Below, piece by piece: positions 34,242 to 43,494 of a stretch of DNA of 64,000 bases. Origin of the DNA: Streptomyces sp. B21-083 (GTDB taxonomy: Bacteria; Actinomycetota; Actinomycetes; Streptomycetales; Streptomycetaceae); the NCBI RefSeq assembly GCF_036898825.1, contig NZ_JARUND010000002.1, forward strand, positions 1,922,001 to 1,986,000, given 5' to 3'. The translations under genes and the position numbers were made by a program. Every line of letters begins with the position of its first letter. Within the stretch, counting starts at the first letter, position 1. The notes beneath the pieces were generated by a model, which ran no database searches, was not told the origin of the DNA, and worked only from the letters and a program-made list of their open reading frames with translations.

Positions 34242-35390
34242 TCAGGGCCGGACGTAGTCGCTCTGCGCCTCCAGTCCCTCCCTGGAGAGGGTGAAGTTCT
34301 GCTGGTACGAGCCCGGGCGCAGATGGTGGGTGACGGACTTGACGAAGTAGTCGCCGTCGTACGCCCGTCCCGAGCCGCGTACTCCGACCAGCTGCCGGGG
34401 CTGGAGGATGTAACCGTGCCGGTTGACGTCGAGGGAGCCCGAACCGGAGACGACGTCGGCGGAGACTGCGGCGCGGGCCAGCAACTCCGCTTCGGCTTCC
34501 GCCCGTTGCTGCTTGGCCGTGCCGGACAGGGTGCGGCGTTTGAGGGCCGGGGTGGGCCGTTTGCCCAGCGGCGGGCGCAGCGGGCTGATCGGCGGCTGGG
34601 GCAGCAGCGTGGACAGCCTGGTCCCCGGGTCCTGCCAGCGGGCCTGCGGTTCCTCGCGCGCCGTCCCGTCGTAGGCGAAGGTCAGCTGGTCCACGGTGGA
34701 GTTGGCGTCCATGTTGACGTTGAGGGCGTGCTGCCGGATGCCGAGGCGCACCTCGGGACCCCAACGCGCTGACGACTGGCCGGGGTTGGGCCCCGGCTCC
34801 AGATAGAAGGTGTAGCCGTTGGCGCGGGCGAGTTCGGTGACGTACTGGAGGTCGGTGCCGGTCTGGTAATGGACGCGGAGGTCCTGGTGCGGTGGCTGGG
34901 CGATCTTCTCCGTGTAGACGTCGGGCCGGATGCCGTAGTCGGAGTACTGGCGCAGGATGGCGAGGACGCGCTCGGAGGGCGGGAGGTTGGGGTAGCGGGC
35001 GGTGCGTTCCTCCAGGTCGAGGAGGAGCGTCAGGTCTTCGCCGGTGAGGGTGAGGGTGGAGTGGCCGGGCTGGTTGCTGGCGCCGACCTCGTGCCGGACG
35101 ATCAGGCCGTCGAACAGCACGTCGGGGATGCCTCTGACGGCGACGGTCACGATGAGGCGGGTCTTGGGGTCGAAGAACCCCTCGGGGAGGAGCCGTCGGC
35201 TGATGATGCCGTTCTTGGTGAGGTCGAAGGCCAGCTGGAATCCGCTGCGTTCGCCCGCGGTCGCGGTGATCTGCGCGGACAACAGAGCCTGGGTGACCTC
35301 GGCGGGGACGGGCTGCACGAGCTTGGGCCCCATGAGGAGCGTGATGTGAACGGGGCCCTGCCCCACCGGCAGATCAAACACGCCGGTCAC
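34242..35390 (-). CDS. Baseplate hub protein, gp27/late control D-like (Cis8 N-terminal half)
   Basis: 382 aa, GTG start overlapping the LysM gene by 17 nt. It has typical phage late-control D/gp27 motifs: 'GFQLAFDLTKNG', 'LFDGLIVRHEV', 'STLTLTGEDLTLLLDLEER' split by loops, 'VTELARANGYTFYLEPG', and a C-terminal 'YDGDYFVKSVTHHLRPGSY'. It should form the trimeric hub joining the tube to the spike. Confidence 0.87.
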   Translation of the reverse strand: MTGVFDLPVGQGPVHITLLMGPKLVQPVPAEVTQALLSAQITATAGERSGFQLAFDLTKNGIISRRLLPEGFFDPKTRLIVTVAVRGIPDVLFDGLIVRHEVGASNQPGHSTLTLTGEDLTLLLDLEERTARYPNLPPSERVLAILRQYSDYGIRPDVYTEKIAQPPHQDLRVHYQTGTDLQYVTELARANGYTFYLEPGPNPGQSSARWGPEVRLGIRQHALNVNMDANSTVDQLTFAYDGTAREEPQARWQDPGTRLSTLLPQPPISPLRPPLGKRPTPALKRRTLSGTAKQQRAEAEAELLARAAVSADVVSGSGSLDVNRHGYILQPRQLVGVRGSGRAYDGDYFVKSVTHHLRPGSYQQNFTLSREGLEAQSDYVRP

Positions 35391-35736
35391 CTCGCGGAAG
35401 CCCGCCGTAGGTCGGTATGCCGATGATGCGACCGGCCTCTTCGGTCAACTCCCGTGGGTCGAGTACGGGGTTGGCGTCGGCGATCTGCCACCACTGGGCG
35501 GGGTCGCCGAAGTAACGCTGGGCGAGCAGGTCGGGGCGCTCGCCGGCACCGACGGTGTGCGGGTGTGTGTCGTCGTGGAGGGGAGGCAGCAACCGCCGCT
35601 TGGCGTACCGGACTTCGGTCCCGTCGGCCTGACGGTGGACCCCGATCTCGGCGTCGTGATACCGACTGGTGCGCGGATAGGGATGAGCGCCCGGAATGGC
35701 GTCCAGGGCGTTCTCGTACGGTTCGATGTCGGCCAT
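35374..35736 (-). CDS. Short LysM-domain tail protein (gp53/tail X-like)
   Basis: 120 aa. The C-terminal half is a LysM-like domain ('HTVGAGERPDLLAQRYFGDP' and 'WWQIADANPVLDPREL'). In other eCIS one protein (Cis7/Pvc7) carries a CIS-tube N-terminal domain plus LysM; here the two parts lie on adjacent genes. The N-terminal part ('HPYPRTSRYHDAEIGVH') is shared by small tail proteins of this type. It probably sits at the hub-baseplate junction. Confidence 0.8.
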   Translation of the reverse strand: MADIEPYENALDAIPGAHPYPRTSRYHDAEIGVHRQADGTEVRYAKRRLLPPLHDDTHPHTVGAGERPDLLAQRYFGDPAQWWQIADANPVLDPRELTEEAGRIIGIPTYGGLPRGDRRV

Positions 35737-35747
35737 GGTGATCTCCC

Positions 35748-36449
35748 TCAGCCCCTTCCACTGAACGCGCCGACGCCGACGCCGATGCCGCCGAGCCCGA
35801 GCGCCCCGAGGCTTCCGCCCCGGGCGGCAGCGGCGAGCTGTTCCTTCTGAGCGAGGTGCGCCATGTAGAGGTCGGCGCCTCGGTGCCCGGCGGGCAGGTC
35901 GCTTACGGTGAGGATCTTCATGCCGATACCGAGGGAGGCCCGGATCGGATTGAGGTTCACGTCGAACGCGGACTCGTTGACGGACAGCTCGGTCAGCCGA
36001 ACAGGCATGACGCGCTTGCTCCCCCAGGTGAACAGGGTCAACGGCATCTCGATCGGGCTGATCTCGATGGTCCCGCTCTGCGCGAGGCGGCTCGCGGCGC
36101 GCAGTTGGGCGGTGGTGGGCTGCACGAGCATTTCGAGGGTGGCGAGCTGGGGGTGGATACCGTCGGGCGCGGCGATCTCGAACTGGTCGGTGGCATCGAT
36201 CTCGGCGGTGAACTTCCAGGTCTCCTGCGCGGGCCCCTTGAGCCGCAGAGCCTCGTTCTTGTCCCCACCACCGGCTCCGCCGCCACCTCCGGAGTCGGCA
36301 CTGTCACCGGCGGTCTGGGGGGCGATGCTGCGCTCCAGGGTGTCCGGGTTGAACTGGAGGACGATGATGCGCTGGGGGGTGCCGGTGTCGGGGTTGACGA
36401 CAACTATTCCGGAGCGGATGGGTTTGGGGATGTCGGGGTAGCGGGTCAT
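35748..36449 (-). CDS. CIS tube-domain (Cis7 N-terminal-like) hub protein
   Basis: 233 aa. The start ATG at 36449 overlaps the preceding stop (ATGA); a longer open frame upstream is only a shadow. 'GTPQRIIVLQFNPDTLERS' is the hallmark of the CIS_tube N-terminal domain found in LysM-containing Cis7/gp53-like proteins. A Gly-rich loop follows, then 'IDATDQFEIAAPDGIHPQL' and 'FTWGSKRVMPVRLTEL'. The C-terminus is Gly-rich. It likely links tube and baseplate with the 120-aa LysM protein downstream. Confidence 0.8.
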   Translation of the reverse strand: MTRYPDIPKPIRSGIVVVNPDTGTPQRIIVLQFNPDTLERSIAPQTAGDSADSGGGGGAGGGDKNEALRLKGPAQETWKFTAEIDATDQFEIAAPDGIHPQLATLEMLVQPTTAQLRAASRLAQSGTIEISPIEMPLTLFTWGSKRVMPVRLTELSVNESAFDVNLNPIRASLGIGMKILTVSDLPAGHRGADLYMAHLAQKEQLAAAARGGSLGALGLGGIGVGVGAFSGRG

Positions 36450-36922
36450 CAGCCCTCCTGCCGGGGGCGGCGGCTGGTGAGGAGCCGCACAGCCTGTGAG
36501 TTGGCGACGACTTGCCCCGCGGCGCCTGCCGGCACGGCCCCGCCCCGGGGATCCTCCGGCTTGCCCACCCAGTGCTGTACGGCCTCCAGCGGCGTCATTC
36601 CGCTGTCCCTTGACCGCTTCAACCGGCCTTGCCATGCCCCAGTGGCGTTCCAGCCGATGGCGCCCAAACCGTGCATGGGAAAGAAGTTGGCGGCGTCGTC
36701 GCTCGCGGACTCCGACGCCCACAGAAATCCGATCAGCTGTCCGTTCAGAATCACCGGAAAGTATCTGACGGGACTTTTCGAAACACCGATGAATTCCTCG
36801 CGTTCCAGCGTGAAGGGGCTGAGGTCACCGAACTCGGTGGGGCGCCCCATGGGTGGTTCATTCCAATGGTCCGACAACATGTACTCCGATCCTGAAGGGT
36901 GCCTGGCGCGAGGTCTGCTCAT
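36449..36922 (-). CDS. Small protein after the ADP-ribosyltransferase; candidate immunity partner
   Basis: 157 aa. ATG at 36922 overlaps the stop of the DUF4157 toxin-like gene (ATGA), and its own stop overlaps the next gene. No family recognised. It is soluble with no signal peptide; the core 'YFPVILNGQLIGFLWASESA' and 'AIGWNATGAWQGRLKRSRD' look like a compact alpha/beta domain. Its local codon use is less GC-biased (ttc-ggg-aaa stretches around 36700-36800) than that of the baseplate genes, as in the toxin's 3' end, which suggests the two arrived together. Position suggests an immunity or cargo-chaperone role. This is inference. Confidence 0.6.
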   Translation of the reverse strand: MSRPRARHPSGSEYMLSDHWNEPPMGRPTEFGDLSPFTLEREEFIGVSKSPVRYFPVILNGQLIGFLWASESASDDAANFFPMHGLGAIGWNATGAWQGRLKRSRDSGMTPLEAVQHWVGKPEDPRGGAVPAGAAGQVVANSQAVRLLTSRRPRQEG

Positions 36923-39900
36923 CGGGGGTCCCTCACCTCGGCGATGATCGTCCATGGGCCGCGACGGCCAAGCGAGATGACATCGATGATCTGATACCTC
37001 GTATTGCTGGGCAGCAGTAGTTCACGCTGGTCAGGATACTTGCTGGTGCGGCCGATCCAGAGGGCCGGCGAACCGGCTGGAACGCTGAGGCGTATTCGGT
37101 ATGTGTTCGCAAACGTCGACTCGCCACCCACTGAAGTGGACATGAAGCCAGGCTCCCGTTGAGTGGTCCCCACCAGACGTTCCACTTCCGTGGGGAAGCT
37201 CCTGTTGAAACCGTTCATGAAGTTGATGTCACTCAGTGATCTGTGCACCTCCAGCCCTTCGGGCAACTGGTGTGCTCGCGTGGCCTCGTCGATCAGAACG
37301 TTGCTGTCCAGGAAAGCTTCCGGCGTCGGGTAGGAACCGCCGAACAACAGCTTCAACCGCTCCTCGGGACTGGCGTGCTCCTTCATCCACCGCGCGATGG
37401 CACGCCGCTGCTTGCTGTGGGCCTGTTCGGGTGTGGCCGCGGAATCGCCGGCAGCGAGGATGTCCCGGAGCCTGCTCTGGTCGTCGTCGGTGAGGTCCGT
37501 ACGCGACAACGCCGCCTTGAGGTCCTCCGGGGTGTAGTGGCCGTGGCGACCGGTACCCGCCGCGCCCATGATGCCGGTGAGTCTTCTCCTCGGTCCGGGG
37601 TTTTCATTGGGATCACGCCAGCTGGCCAGCAGGTTTTCAGGGGAATCATGCAGACGCAGCATCTGGTTGTAGACCCAGCCGTAGTCGGAATACTCGAGAG
37701 CTGCTCTCCGCTGGTCCCGCGGCAGGTCACCCATGTGATGCCCGAGTTCGGCCTCTCCGTATCGTTCGGCGTTCATGTTCTGTTCCACGGAGCTGAACTG
37801 CCGCGTTTGGTCAGAATTCTCGTTGAAACGCCTTATCCCGTCCGCGCCGACACGGCTGAACATGTCCCAGTGCCCGGCACCGAATTTCCTCGAAGGATTC
37901 AGGAGCGCCGTGAAGTCGAACGATTCGCCGCTGTCGTTCACTTCGAGCCCGGTCAGGCGATACCAGGTCTGGAGACCGCGCAACACGGCACGGAGCACAG
38001 GCTGCGGAATACCGCTCTTAAGTAAAGCGTTCACTTTCGGCTCAAGACGGACCACGATTTTCCTGAGTCGTTCCTCCTTCGACTCCTTGGACTTCTCCTC
38101 CTTCTTCCGCCGGTCCTGGTCCCGCCTCTTCTGCTCCTGCTGCCGCCTCTTGTCGTCGCGCAGCCGGTCCTTCTTCTTCCTGAAGGCGTCCCGCAGCTTC
38201 GACGCGCCGTTCTTCAGCGCCTTGCCGACCCTTGTCTTCTTCAGCTTCCTGCCGAGAGTCCTCGCCGCGTTGCCGACCTTCTTCAGAGCGGATTTGACGG
38301 CGCCCTTGGCCTTCGCGAGGGCCTTGCCTGCCGGGGACTTCGGCTTCTTGGGCTTGGTGGGCTTGGGCCCCTCGATCTCCTTCTTTTTCTTGGGTGTCTG
38401 CGGTGTCGTGTCCTTCGGCTTCGCCGAGGACGTGTCAGGGTCACGGTCCTTCGCCGGCCTGGAGTCGGTGTCCTTCGGCTTCGCCGCCGCAGGCTCCTGC
38501 TTCGCCTGACCCTTGGGGGTAGCCGTGTCCTTGGGTTTCACCGGGGACTTCGGGCCCGGTGAAGGAGCCCCCTTCGGCCTCGGGGCCGTCGACGGCTCCG
38601 CGACCTTCTGCCTCGCGTTCCGCAGCGCCCCCCGCGCCTTGTTGACCGCCGAACCCGCCGCCGACCGCGCTCCCTTGCCGGTCCTCTTCAGGCCGTCCAT
38701 GATCTTCTGGGACATGGCCTTGAGCCGCTTGCCCACCCCCTTCGTCGCCGAAGAGAGCCTGATCATCAGGAAGTTGGCGATGAAGTCGAGCAGGGCCACC
38801 ACGCCCGCCGCGACCGCCTCCGCGAACAGACACGCCGCCGGGCCCGCCTTCACCGCCTTCAGGTAGGCCCAGAACTTGGAGAAGGCCGACAGGATCGAGC
38901 TGATGCTCTGCCAGGCAGACATCAGGCCCTGGACGATCGTGAGGATCGCTCCCGCCGCCGGGACGATCATCGAGACGACCTTCTCGATCACCAGCGACGC
39001 GATCATCATCGGCAGGGACGCGATGATCGCGTCCCACGCCATCTTGCCGATCTGCTTGAGTGAGACGCAGCCCTTGACCAGGACGTCGATGACCGCCTTG
39101 CCGAGGCCCAGGATGCCCTCGACCTTGGTGTCGAACCACCGTTTCACGCCCACCTTGATGGCGCCCCACAAGTGGTCCGAGATGCCGGTCTTGGCCGCGC
39201 TGCCCGCCTTCGAGATCCAGCCGCCCGGGTCGGGGGCGATGTCCGCCACCAGGGCCGCGAACTTGCCCAGCGCCTCGATCGCCGCCTGGGCGAACTTGAT
39301 CGCGCCCTCGATGATGCCCTGGAAGGCCTTGATGGCCGCCTTGACCCCGGCTTCCAGAACGTCCAGCAGCGCGTTCAGGCCTGCCGCCAGCGCGTCGAGC
39401 AGCGCGTTGACCGCCTTCTTCAGGCCGTCCGCCAGCTCGTCGACCTTGGCGATGGCGGCGTCCCGCATGCCTTCGATCGCGTTGCGGAACCTGTCGCGCA
39501 GCTCCGGAAAGGCCGCGAGCAGCACATCGCCGATCGCGATCAGGACGTCGGCGAGCGCGTTGATCGCCGCGACGGCCAGATCGCGGACGAAGTCGATCGC
39601 CGCGTCGGCCCACTCCTTGAACTTGTCGATGATGCCGTTGACGAGGGCGCGAGCGGCCTCGAAGACCTTGGTGACCGCTTCGAGCAGGCCCTTGAAGAAG
39701 TCACCCACCTTGTCGGCGACCCAGCCGAGGAAGCCGCCGGACGGCTTCTTCTCGCTCTTCTTCTTCTCGGCCTCCTTCTCGGCGTTCTCGCGCTCGGTGT
39801 CGATCTGCGCGTTGTCCTTGTCCTTGCGCTCGCCGACTTCCTTGTCCTTGTCGTCGCGCGCCTTGACGATCTCCTTGTTCTTGGTGCCGTGCTCCTTCTC

Positions 39901-42900
39901 GGACTTCTGGTCCGCGTCCTCGATCTTCTTGTCCTGCTCGGCCCGCCAGTCCTCGCGCTGCGCCTGCGCCTCCCGGGCGACCCTGCCCCGTTCGCCGGTC
40001 TGCTTCTCGGTGTTCTGAGCGACCTCGCGGTCGATCTCGGCCTGCTTGTCCTGCTTGGCCTGCTGTTCGCCCTGCCTCTGCGCCTGCTCCGTGGCTACGA
40101 GATCACCCTGGGCCTGACCGGCGGCGCCCTGGATCTCGGAGCCCTTCTCCTGCTTGGCGACGGCTCCGACGCCGGCCTTGGGCGCGGAGAGTGCCTTGAG
40201 ACCGCCGCCCTTGCCGCGCCCGCCACCGGACGCCTTGCCGGTGAGTTTCTCCTTCGGCGCATCGGGGAAGATCTGGTCCTCGCCCAGGGACTTCGCCGCG
40301 TCGTCGCGGCCGGTCTGCTGGATGTCGGACTGCTTCTCCTTCAGGGCCTTCTGCTGGTCGTCCGTACGGGTCGGGTCGCTGGCGCCCTCAAGGCGGATCT
40401 TCGGCGCGGGTCCGACCGTCTTGTTCTCCAGGGCGGGGTCGTGCGTCGGTACGGCGTCGGCCGCCGCCTCCACGCTCTGTGCCTCGGCGCCGCTGAGCCC
40501 CTCGGCGGGCACCGCGGGGGCCGGCGGCGGCGGAGCGGTCGGCTTGGCGCCCGCTGCCTTCTCGCTGCCCTTGGCCTTCTGCTTGTCGCCCTGGTCCTCC
40601 GGGCCGAGCCTCTCCACCTTCCCCGTGACGGGAGCAGCTGCGGGGGCGGCCTCGGGCGGTGCCGAACGTGTCTCGGGCGCGCCCGAAGGACGTTCCCGGG
40701 TGGGCGCGTTGGCGTCGAGCCGCCGCTGTTCCTCGCCGACCTTCCGGTCCGCGGCCTTGTCCACGCCGGGCATGGCGGCGGCCGCCTGGTCGGGCGCCAG
40801 CTTGCTCACGGTCTGGACGGCCGCCTTGGGGTCCTGCCCCGAGACGTCCGGCGGCTCCTGCTCCTTCTCCTCGGGAGCGGCATCCCCGCCTCCCCCGCAA
40901 CTCCCCTGGCCGCCGTCGTCCTTCTCCGCGGCGGGCTCGGGCGGCGCACAACCACCGCCGTCCTTCTCCAGGGACGCCTCGGGCTGCGGGGTGCCACCCT
41001 CCGCGTTCTGGCCGGGCGTCCCGGTCTGTTCGGCGGCCGGGCTCACCGCCGCCTGCGCGGCGGACGGCGCGGCACCGGGCCCGGCGGCGGTCGTCGGCCC
41101 GCTCGTCTCCGCGCCGCCCACCGGTCCGCGCGGCGCCGCGCCGGGACCGGTCTCCTTGGGGATCCGGCTCTTGGCCCGGGGCGCCTCTCGCTCGGACCTG
41201 GGCGGTTCGGCCCCGCGCCGGGCGGCCGGCGAGGGGTCGCGGTCCTCGACAGCGGTCCTGGGTGTCTGCGCGCCGGCGGGCCGGGACACGGCGGCCGACA
41301 GGGAACTCGTGGTGGCCGCCGCCGGACTCGCCGTGGCCGGTGACGGACCCCCGGTCGCTGCCGCCGAGCCGGAAGCCGACCGCGCCTCCGCCCTCGTACG
41401 CTCCTGCTGGTCGCTCTTCTCGTCCTGTGCGTCCTTGGCGTCGGGCCGCTCGTCGGGGCCGTCCGCCCCGGCCTCGCCCGAGTCGTCGGAGTCGTCGGCG
41501 TCCTTGGTCTGTTCCTTCTCCTGCTGCTGTCCGGGGTCGGGCTTCTCGGCCTCCGGCTCGGGCCGTTCCCTGTCCTCGGTGGCAGGGTCGGGGCCGACCT
41601 CCTGGTCGAGCGGTTTCTCGGTCGCCTGGAGGTCCTGGGCGCCTCGGTCCTGCGCCTGGGCGGCGGGTCCGTTCTCGGGCTGCGCCGCCTCACCCTCGAC
41701 GGGGCCCTCGTCCTGGCCGGGGGCCTTCGGTTCGGGACCGGTGCCGGCTTCGTCGTCCCGCTCCTGTTCCTGCTTCTCCCGTTCCTGCTCGATCTTCTCC
41801 GCCTTCGTCGGCGGCGGGGTCGGGAAGGAAGGCGGCGACGGCTCGGCGGCGCCCGGCTGGAGCTGGTCCGCGGTCGGTACGGCGGACAGGTCGAGGTCGG
41901 TCTCGGGCAGCTGGTCCTCGGGCTTGATCGTGGGCCCGCGCACGGCGCCCGGCGCGTGCGGGCCCTCGTCCTCGCCGCCGGTGATGTCCCGGTCGGCGCC
42001 CGCTTCGAGGCCGAGCGGCTGCTCCTCCTCGCGCGGATCGACTTCAGCGTCCCCGTTCTCGTCCTGCTCGTTCAAGCCGTGCTCGGACAGGGCGGAGTCG
42101 GGCTGCTCGCCCCGCTCGTCCACCTTCTCCGGGCGTACGGGGCCTGGTCGGCCCTGCTGCTTCGGGTCGAGCTCCGCGCGCCTGGCGCCGGCCGCCGGCT
42201 GGGTCTGCTGGTCCTTGCGCCCGCGCTTGTCGGCGCCGGGGGCGTTGGCCTGCTCGGGGTCGGCCTCCTCACGCTCACGCTGTTCCTTGCGTTCCTCCTT
42301 GGTTTCCTCCACGCCCTGCCGTTGCCCCTGGGCACGCTGATCGGCGGCCTCGTCGGTGCGCTCACGGCCTGCGGCGGCCTTCTCGTCCTCCTGCCGCTGC
42401 TCCTGCGTGGCCTGCTGCCGGGAGGCGTCACGTTCGTCCTCCTGCTCCGTGCGCCGGGCGGCCTCCTGGTCCTCGGAGGCGGCGTCCGAGCGTGCCCGGC
42501 TGCGGTCGCTGCCGCTCTTCTCGTCACGGGCCCTGGCGTCGCGCTGTTCCTCGCGGGAGTCGGCCGCTCGCTTGTCCCGGGAAACACGGCCGGACTCCTG
42601 CTTGTGCTGCCACTGGACGCGTTCGACCCCGAGTTCGTCGAAGAGGTCGATCTCGGGCAGCGGTACGTCGGCGGGCTGAAGTTCCAACAGACCGGGGCCG
42701 TCGGCCTGTTCGGCGAGGTCGAGCAGACGCTCGTACTCCGGGGTGAGCAGCCACTCTTCCAGCCGCTCGATGACGGCGTCCTCCAACTGCTCAGACATAC
42801 GGCCCAGTTGGAGCCGTACCCGGCCGGAGGCGTCGGCGGGGTCGCCGCGCAGCGAGCGCAGCACACCGCCCGCGAGCCGGTCCACGAGCGTGGCGGGGTC

Positions 42901-43494
42901 GACGGCCTCGGCCCGCATCCGGTCGGCGTCCACGGTGGCGTACCGAAGCCAGCCGGGGGTGGCCTGCCCCTCCTGGACCGTGGCGGCCGCGGAGGTCTCA
43001 GCTGCCTGGGCGGCGGCCTCCTTCGAATCCACCAACTCCCGTGCCGCCGACTCCGCCTCCCGTTCGATCGCCTGCTGCGGCAGACTCACCGCGCCCAGCT
43101 CGCGCCCGGCCCGCAGTGTGCCCAGGCCGTGCGGGTTCTGGACGGTGTGCAGGAGTTCGTGGGCGAGGAGGCGCTGTCCGTCCGCCGTGCCGGGGCGGTA
43201 GGCGCCCTCGCGGAAGAGGATGTCCTGGCCGATGGCGACGGCGTCCGCCCCGAGCAGCTCCGTCAGCTGCCCGGCGTCGCGGTCCGTGTGCAGCCGTACG
43301 CGGCTCAGGTCGTGGCCGAGCTGTTCCTCCAACTCCCGTCGTATGCCGGGGTCGAGGGGCTGTCCGGCGCCGCTGACGATGCTTCTCGGCTCGGGGGTAC
43401 GGGACTTGGAGCCCCGTTCCTTACGCTTGCGTCGGCGCTGCTCGGCGGCCGGCTGCTCCGAACGAACGTCCTGGGACTGCGCGTTGCCGCTCAC
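36919..43494 (-). CDS. DUF4157 eCIS-core protein with C-terminal ADP-ribosyltransferase (candidate effector)
   Basis: 2,191 aa. Residues about 44-120 form the DUF4157 'eCIS core' domain ending in 'AHELLHTVQ' (HExxH, 112-116). Residues about 120-1250 are disordered and charged (Glu/Gln/Arg/Pro/Ala-rich, coiled coil at the end). Residues about 1265-1580 are long amphipathic and hydrophobic helices, like tape-measure or membrane-inserting segments. A Lys/Pro-rich linker (about 1590-1790) follows. The last 110 residues carry ADP-ribosyltransferase motifs: Arg2085 in 'VHRSLS', 'FMSTS' (2119-2121) and 'QRELLLP' (Gln2156/Glu2158). QxE is the C3/Rho-type signature rather than ExE. DUF4157 proteins are known cargo of contractile systems. 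The 3' end, from about 37900 downwards, has lower GC at third positions, which suggests transfer of the toxin tip. Confidence 0.85.
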   Translation of the reverse strand: MSGNAQSQDVRSEQPAAEQRRRKRKERGSKSRTPEPRSIVSGAGQPLDPGIRRELEEQLGHDLSRVRLHTDRDAGQLTELLGADAVAIGQDILFREGAYRPGTADGQRLLAHELLHTVQNPHGLGTLRAGRELGAVSLPQQAIEREAESAARELVDSKEAAAQAAETSAAATVQEGQATPGWLRYATVDADRMRAEAVDPATLVDRLAGGVLRSLRGDPADASGRVRLQLGRMSEQLEDAVIERLEEWLLTPEYERLLDLAEQADGPGLLELQPADVPLPEIDLFDELGVERVQWQHKQESGRVSRDKRAADSREEQRDARARDEKSGSDRSRARSDAASEDQEAARRTEQEDERDASRQQATQEQRQEDEKAAAGRERTDEAADQRAQGQRQGVEETKEERKEQREREEADPEQANAPGADKRGRKDQQTQPAAGARRAELDPKQQGRPGPVRPEKVDERGEQPDSALSEHGLNEQDENGDAEVDPREEEQPLGLEAGADRDITGGEDEGPHAPGAVRGPTIKPEDQLPETDLDLSAVPTADQLQPGAAEPSPPSFPTPPPTKAEKIEQEREKQEQERDDEAGTGPEPKAPGQDEGPVEGEAAQPENGPAAQAQDRGAQDLQATEKPLDQEVGPDPATEDRERPEPEAEKPDPGQQQEKEQTKDADDSDDSGEAGADGPDERPDAKDAQDEKSDQQERTRAEARSASGSAAATGGPSPATASPAAATTSSLSAAVSRPAGAQTPRTAVEDRDPSPAARRGAEPPRSEREAPRAKSRIPKETGPGAAPRGPVGGAETSGPTTAAGPGAAPSAAQAAVSPAAEQTGTPGQNAEGGTPQPEASLEKDGGGCAPPEPAAEKDDGGQGSCGGGGDAAPEEKEQEPPDVSGQDPKAAVQTVSKLAPDQAAAAMPGVDKAADRKVGEEQRRLDANAPTRERPSGAPETRSAPPEAAPAAAPVTGKVERLGPEDQGDKQKAKGSEKAAGAKPTAPPPPAPAVPAEGLSGAEAQSVEAAADAVPTHDPALENKTVGPAPKIRLEGASDPTRTDDQQKALKEKQSDIQQTGRDDAAKSLGEDQIFPDAPKEKLTGKASGGGRGKGGGLKALSAPKAGVGAVAKQEKGSEIQGAAGQAQGDLVATEQAQRQGEQQAKQDKQAEIDREVAQNTEKQTGERGRVAREAQAQREDWRAEQDKKIEDADQKSEKEHGTKNKEIVKARDDKDKEVGERKDKDNAQIDTERENAEKEAEKKKSEKKPSGGFLGWVADKVGDFFKGLLEAVTKVFEAARALVNGIIDKFKEWADAAIDFVRDLAVAAINALADVLIAIGDVLLAAFPELRDRFRNAIEGMRDAAIAKVDELADGLKKAVNALLDALAAGLNALLDVLEAGVKAAIKAFQGIIEGAIKFAQAAIEALGKFAALVADIAPDPGGWISKAGSAAKTGISDHLWGAIKVGVKRWFDTKVEGILGLGKAVIDVLVKGCVSLKQIGKMAWDAIIASLPMMIASLVIEKVVSMIVPAAGAILTIVQGLMSAWQSISSILSAFSKFWAYLKAVKAGPAACLFAEAVAAGVVALLDFIANFLMIRLSSATKGVGKRLKAMSQKIMDGLKRTGKGARSAAGSAVNKARGALRNARQKVAEPSTAPRPKGAPSPGPKSPVKPKDTATPKGQAKQEPAAAKPKDTDSRPAKDRDPDTSSAKPKDTTPQTPKKKKEIEGPKPTKPKKPKSPAGKALAKAKGAVKSALKKVGNAARTLGRKLKKTRVGKALKNGASKLRDAFRKKKDRLRDDKRRQQEQKRRDQDRRKKEEKSKESKEERLRKIVVRLEPKVNALLKSGIPQPVLRAVLRGLQTWYRLTGLEVNDSGESFDFTALLNPSRKFGAGHWDMFSRVGADGIRRFNENSDQTRQFSSVEQNMNAERYGEAELGHHMGDLPRDQRRAALEYSDYGWVYNQMLRLHDSPENLLASWRDPNENPGPRRRLTGIMGAAGTGRHGHYTPEDLKAALSRTDLTDDDQSRLRDILAAGDSAATPEQAHSKQRRAIARWMKEHASPEERLKLLFGGSYPTPEAFLDSNVLIDEATRAHQLPEGLEVHRSLSDINFMNGFNRSFPTEVERLVGTTQREPGFMSTSVGGESTFANTYRIRLSVPAGSPALWIGRTSKYPDQRELLLPSNTRYQIIDVISLGRRGPWTIIAEVRDPR

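Noticed and set aside
39172..42340. Plus-strand hydrophobic frames opposite the DUF4157 gene, looking like membrane proteins
   Set aside because: Leu/Val-rich because the minus strand is Glu/Gln/Lys-rich; no RBS or family signal.
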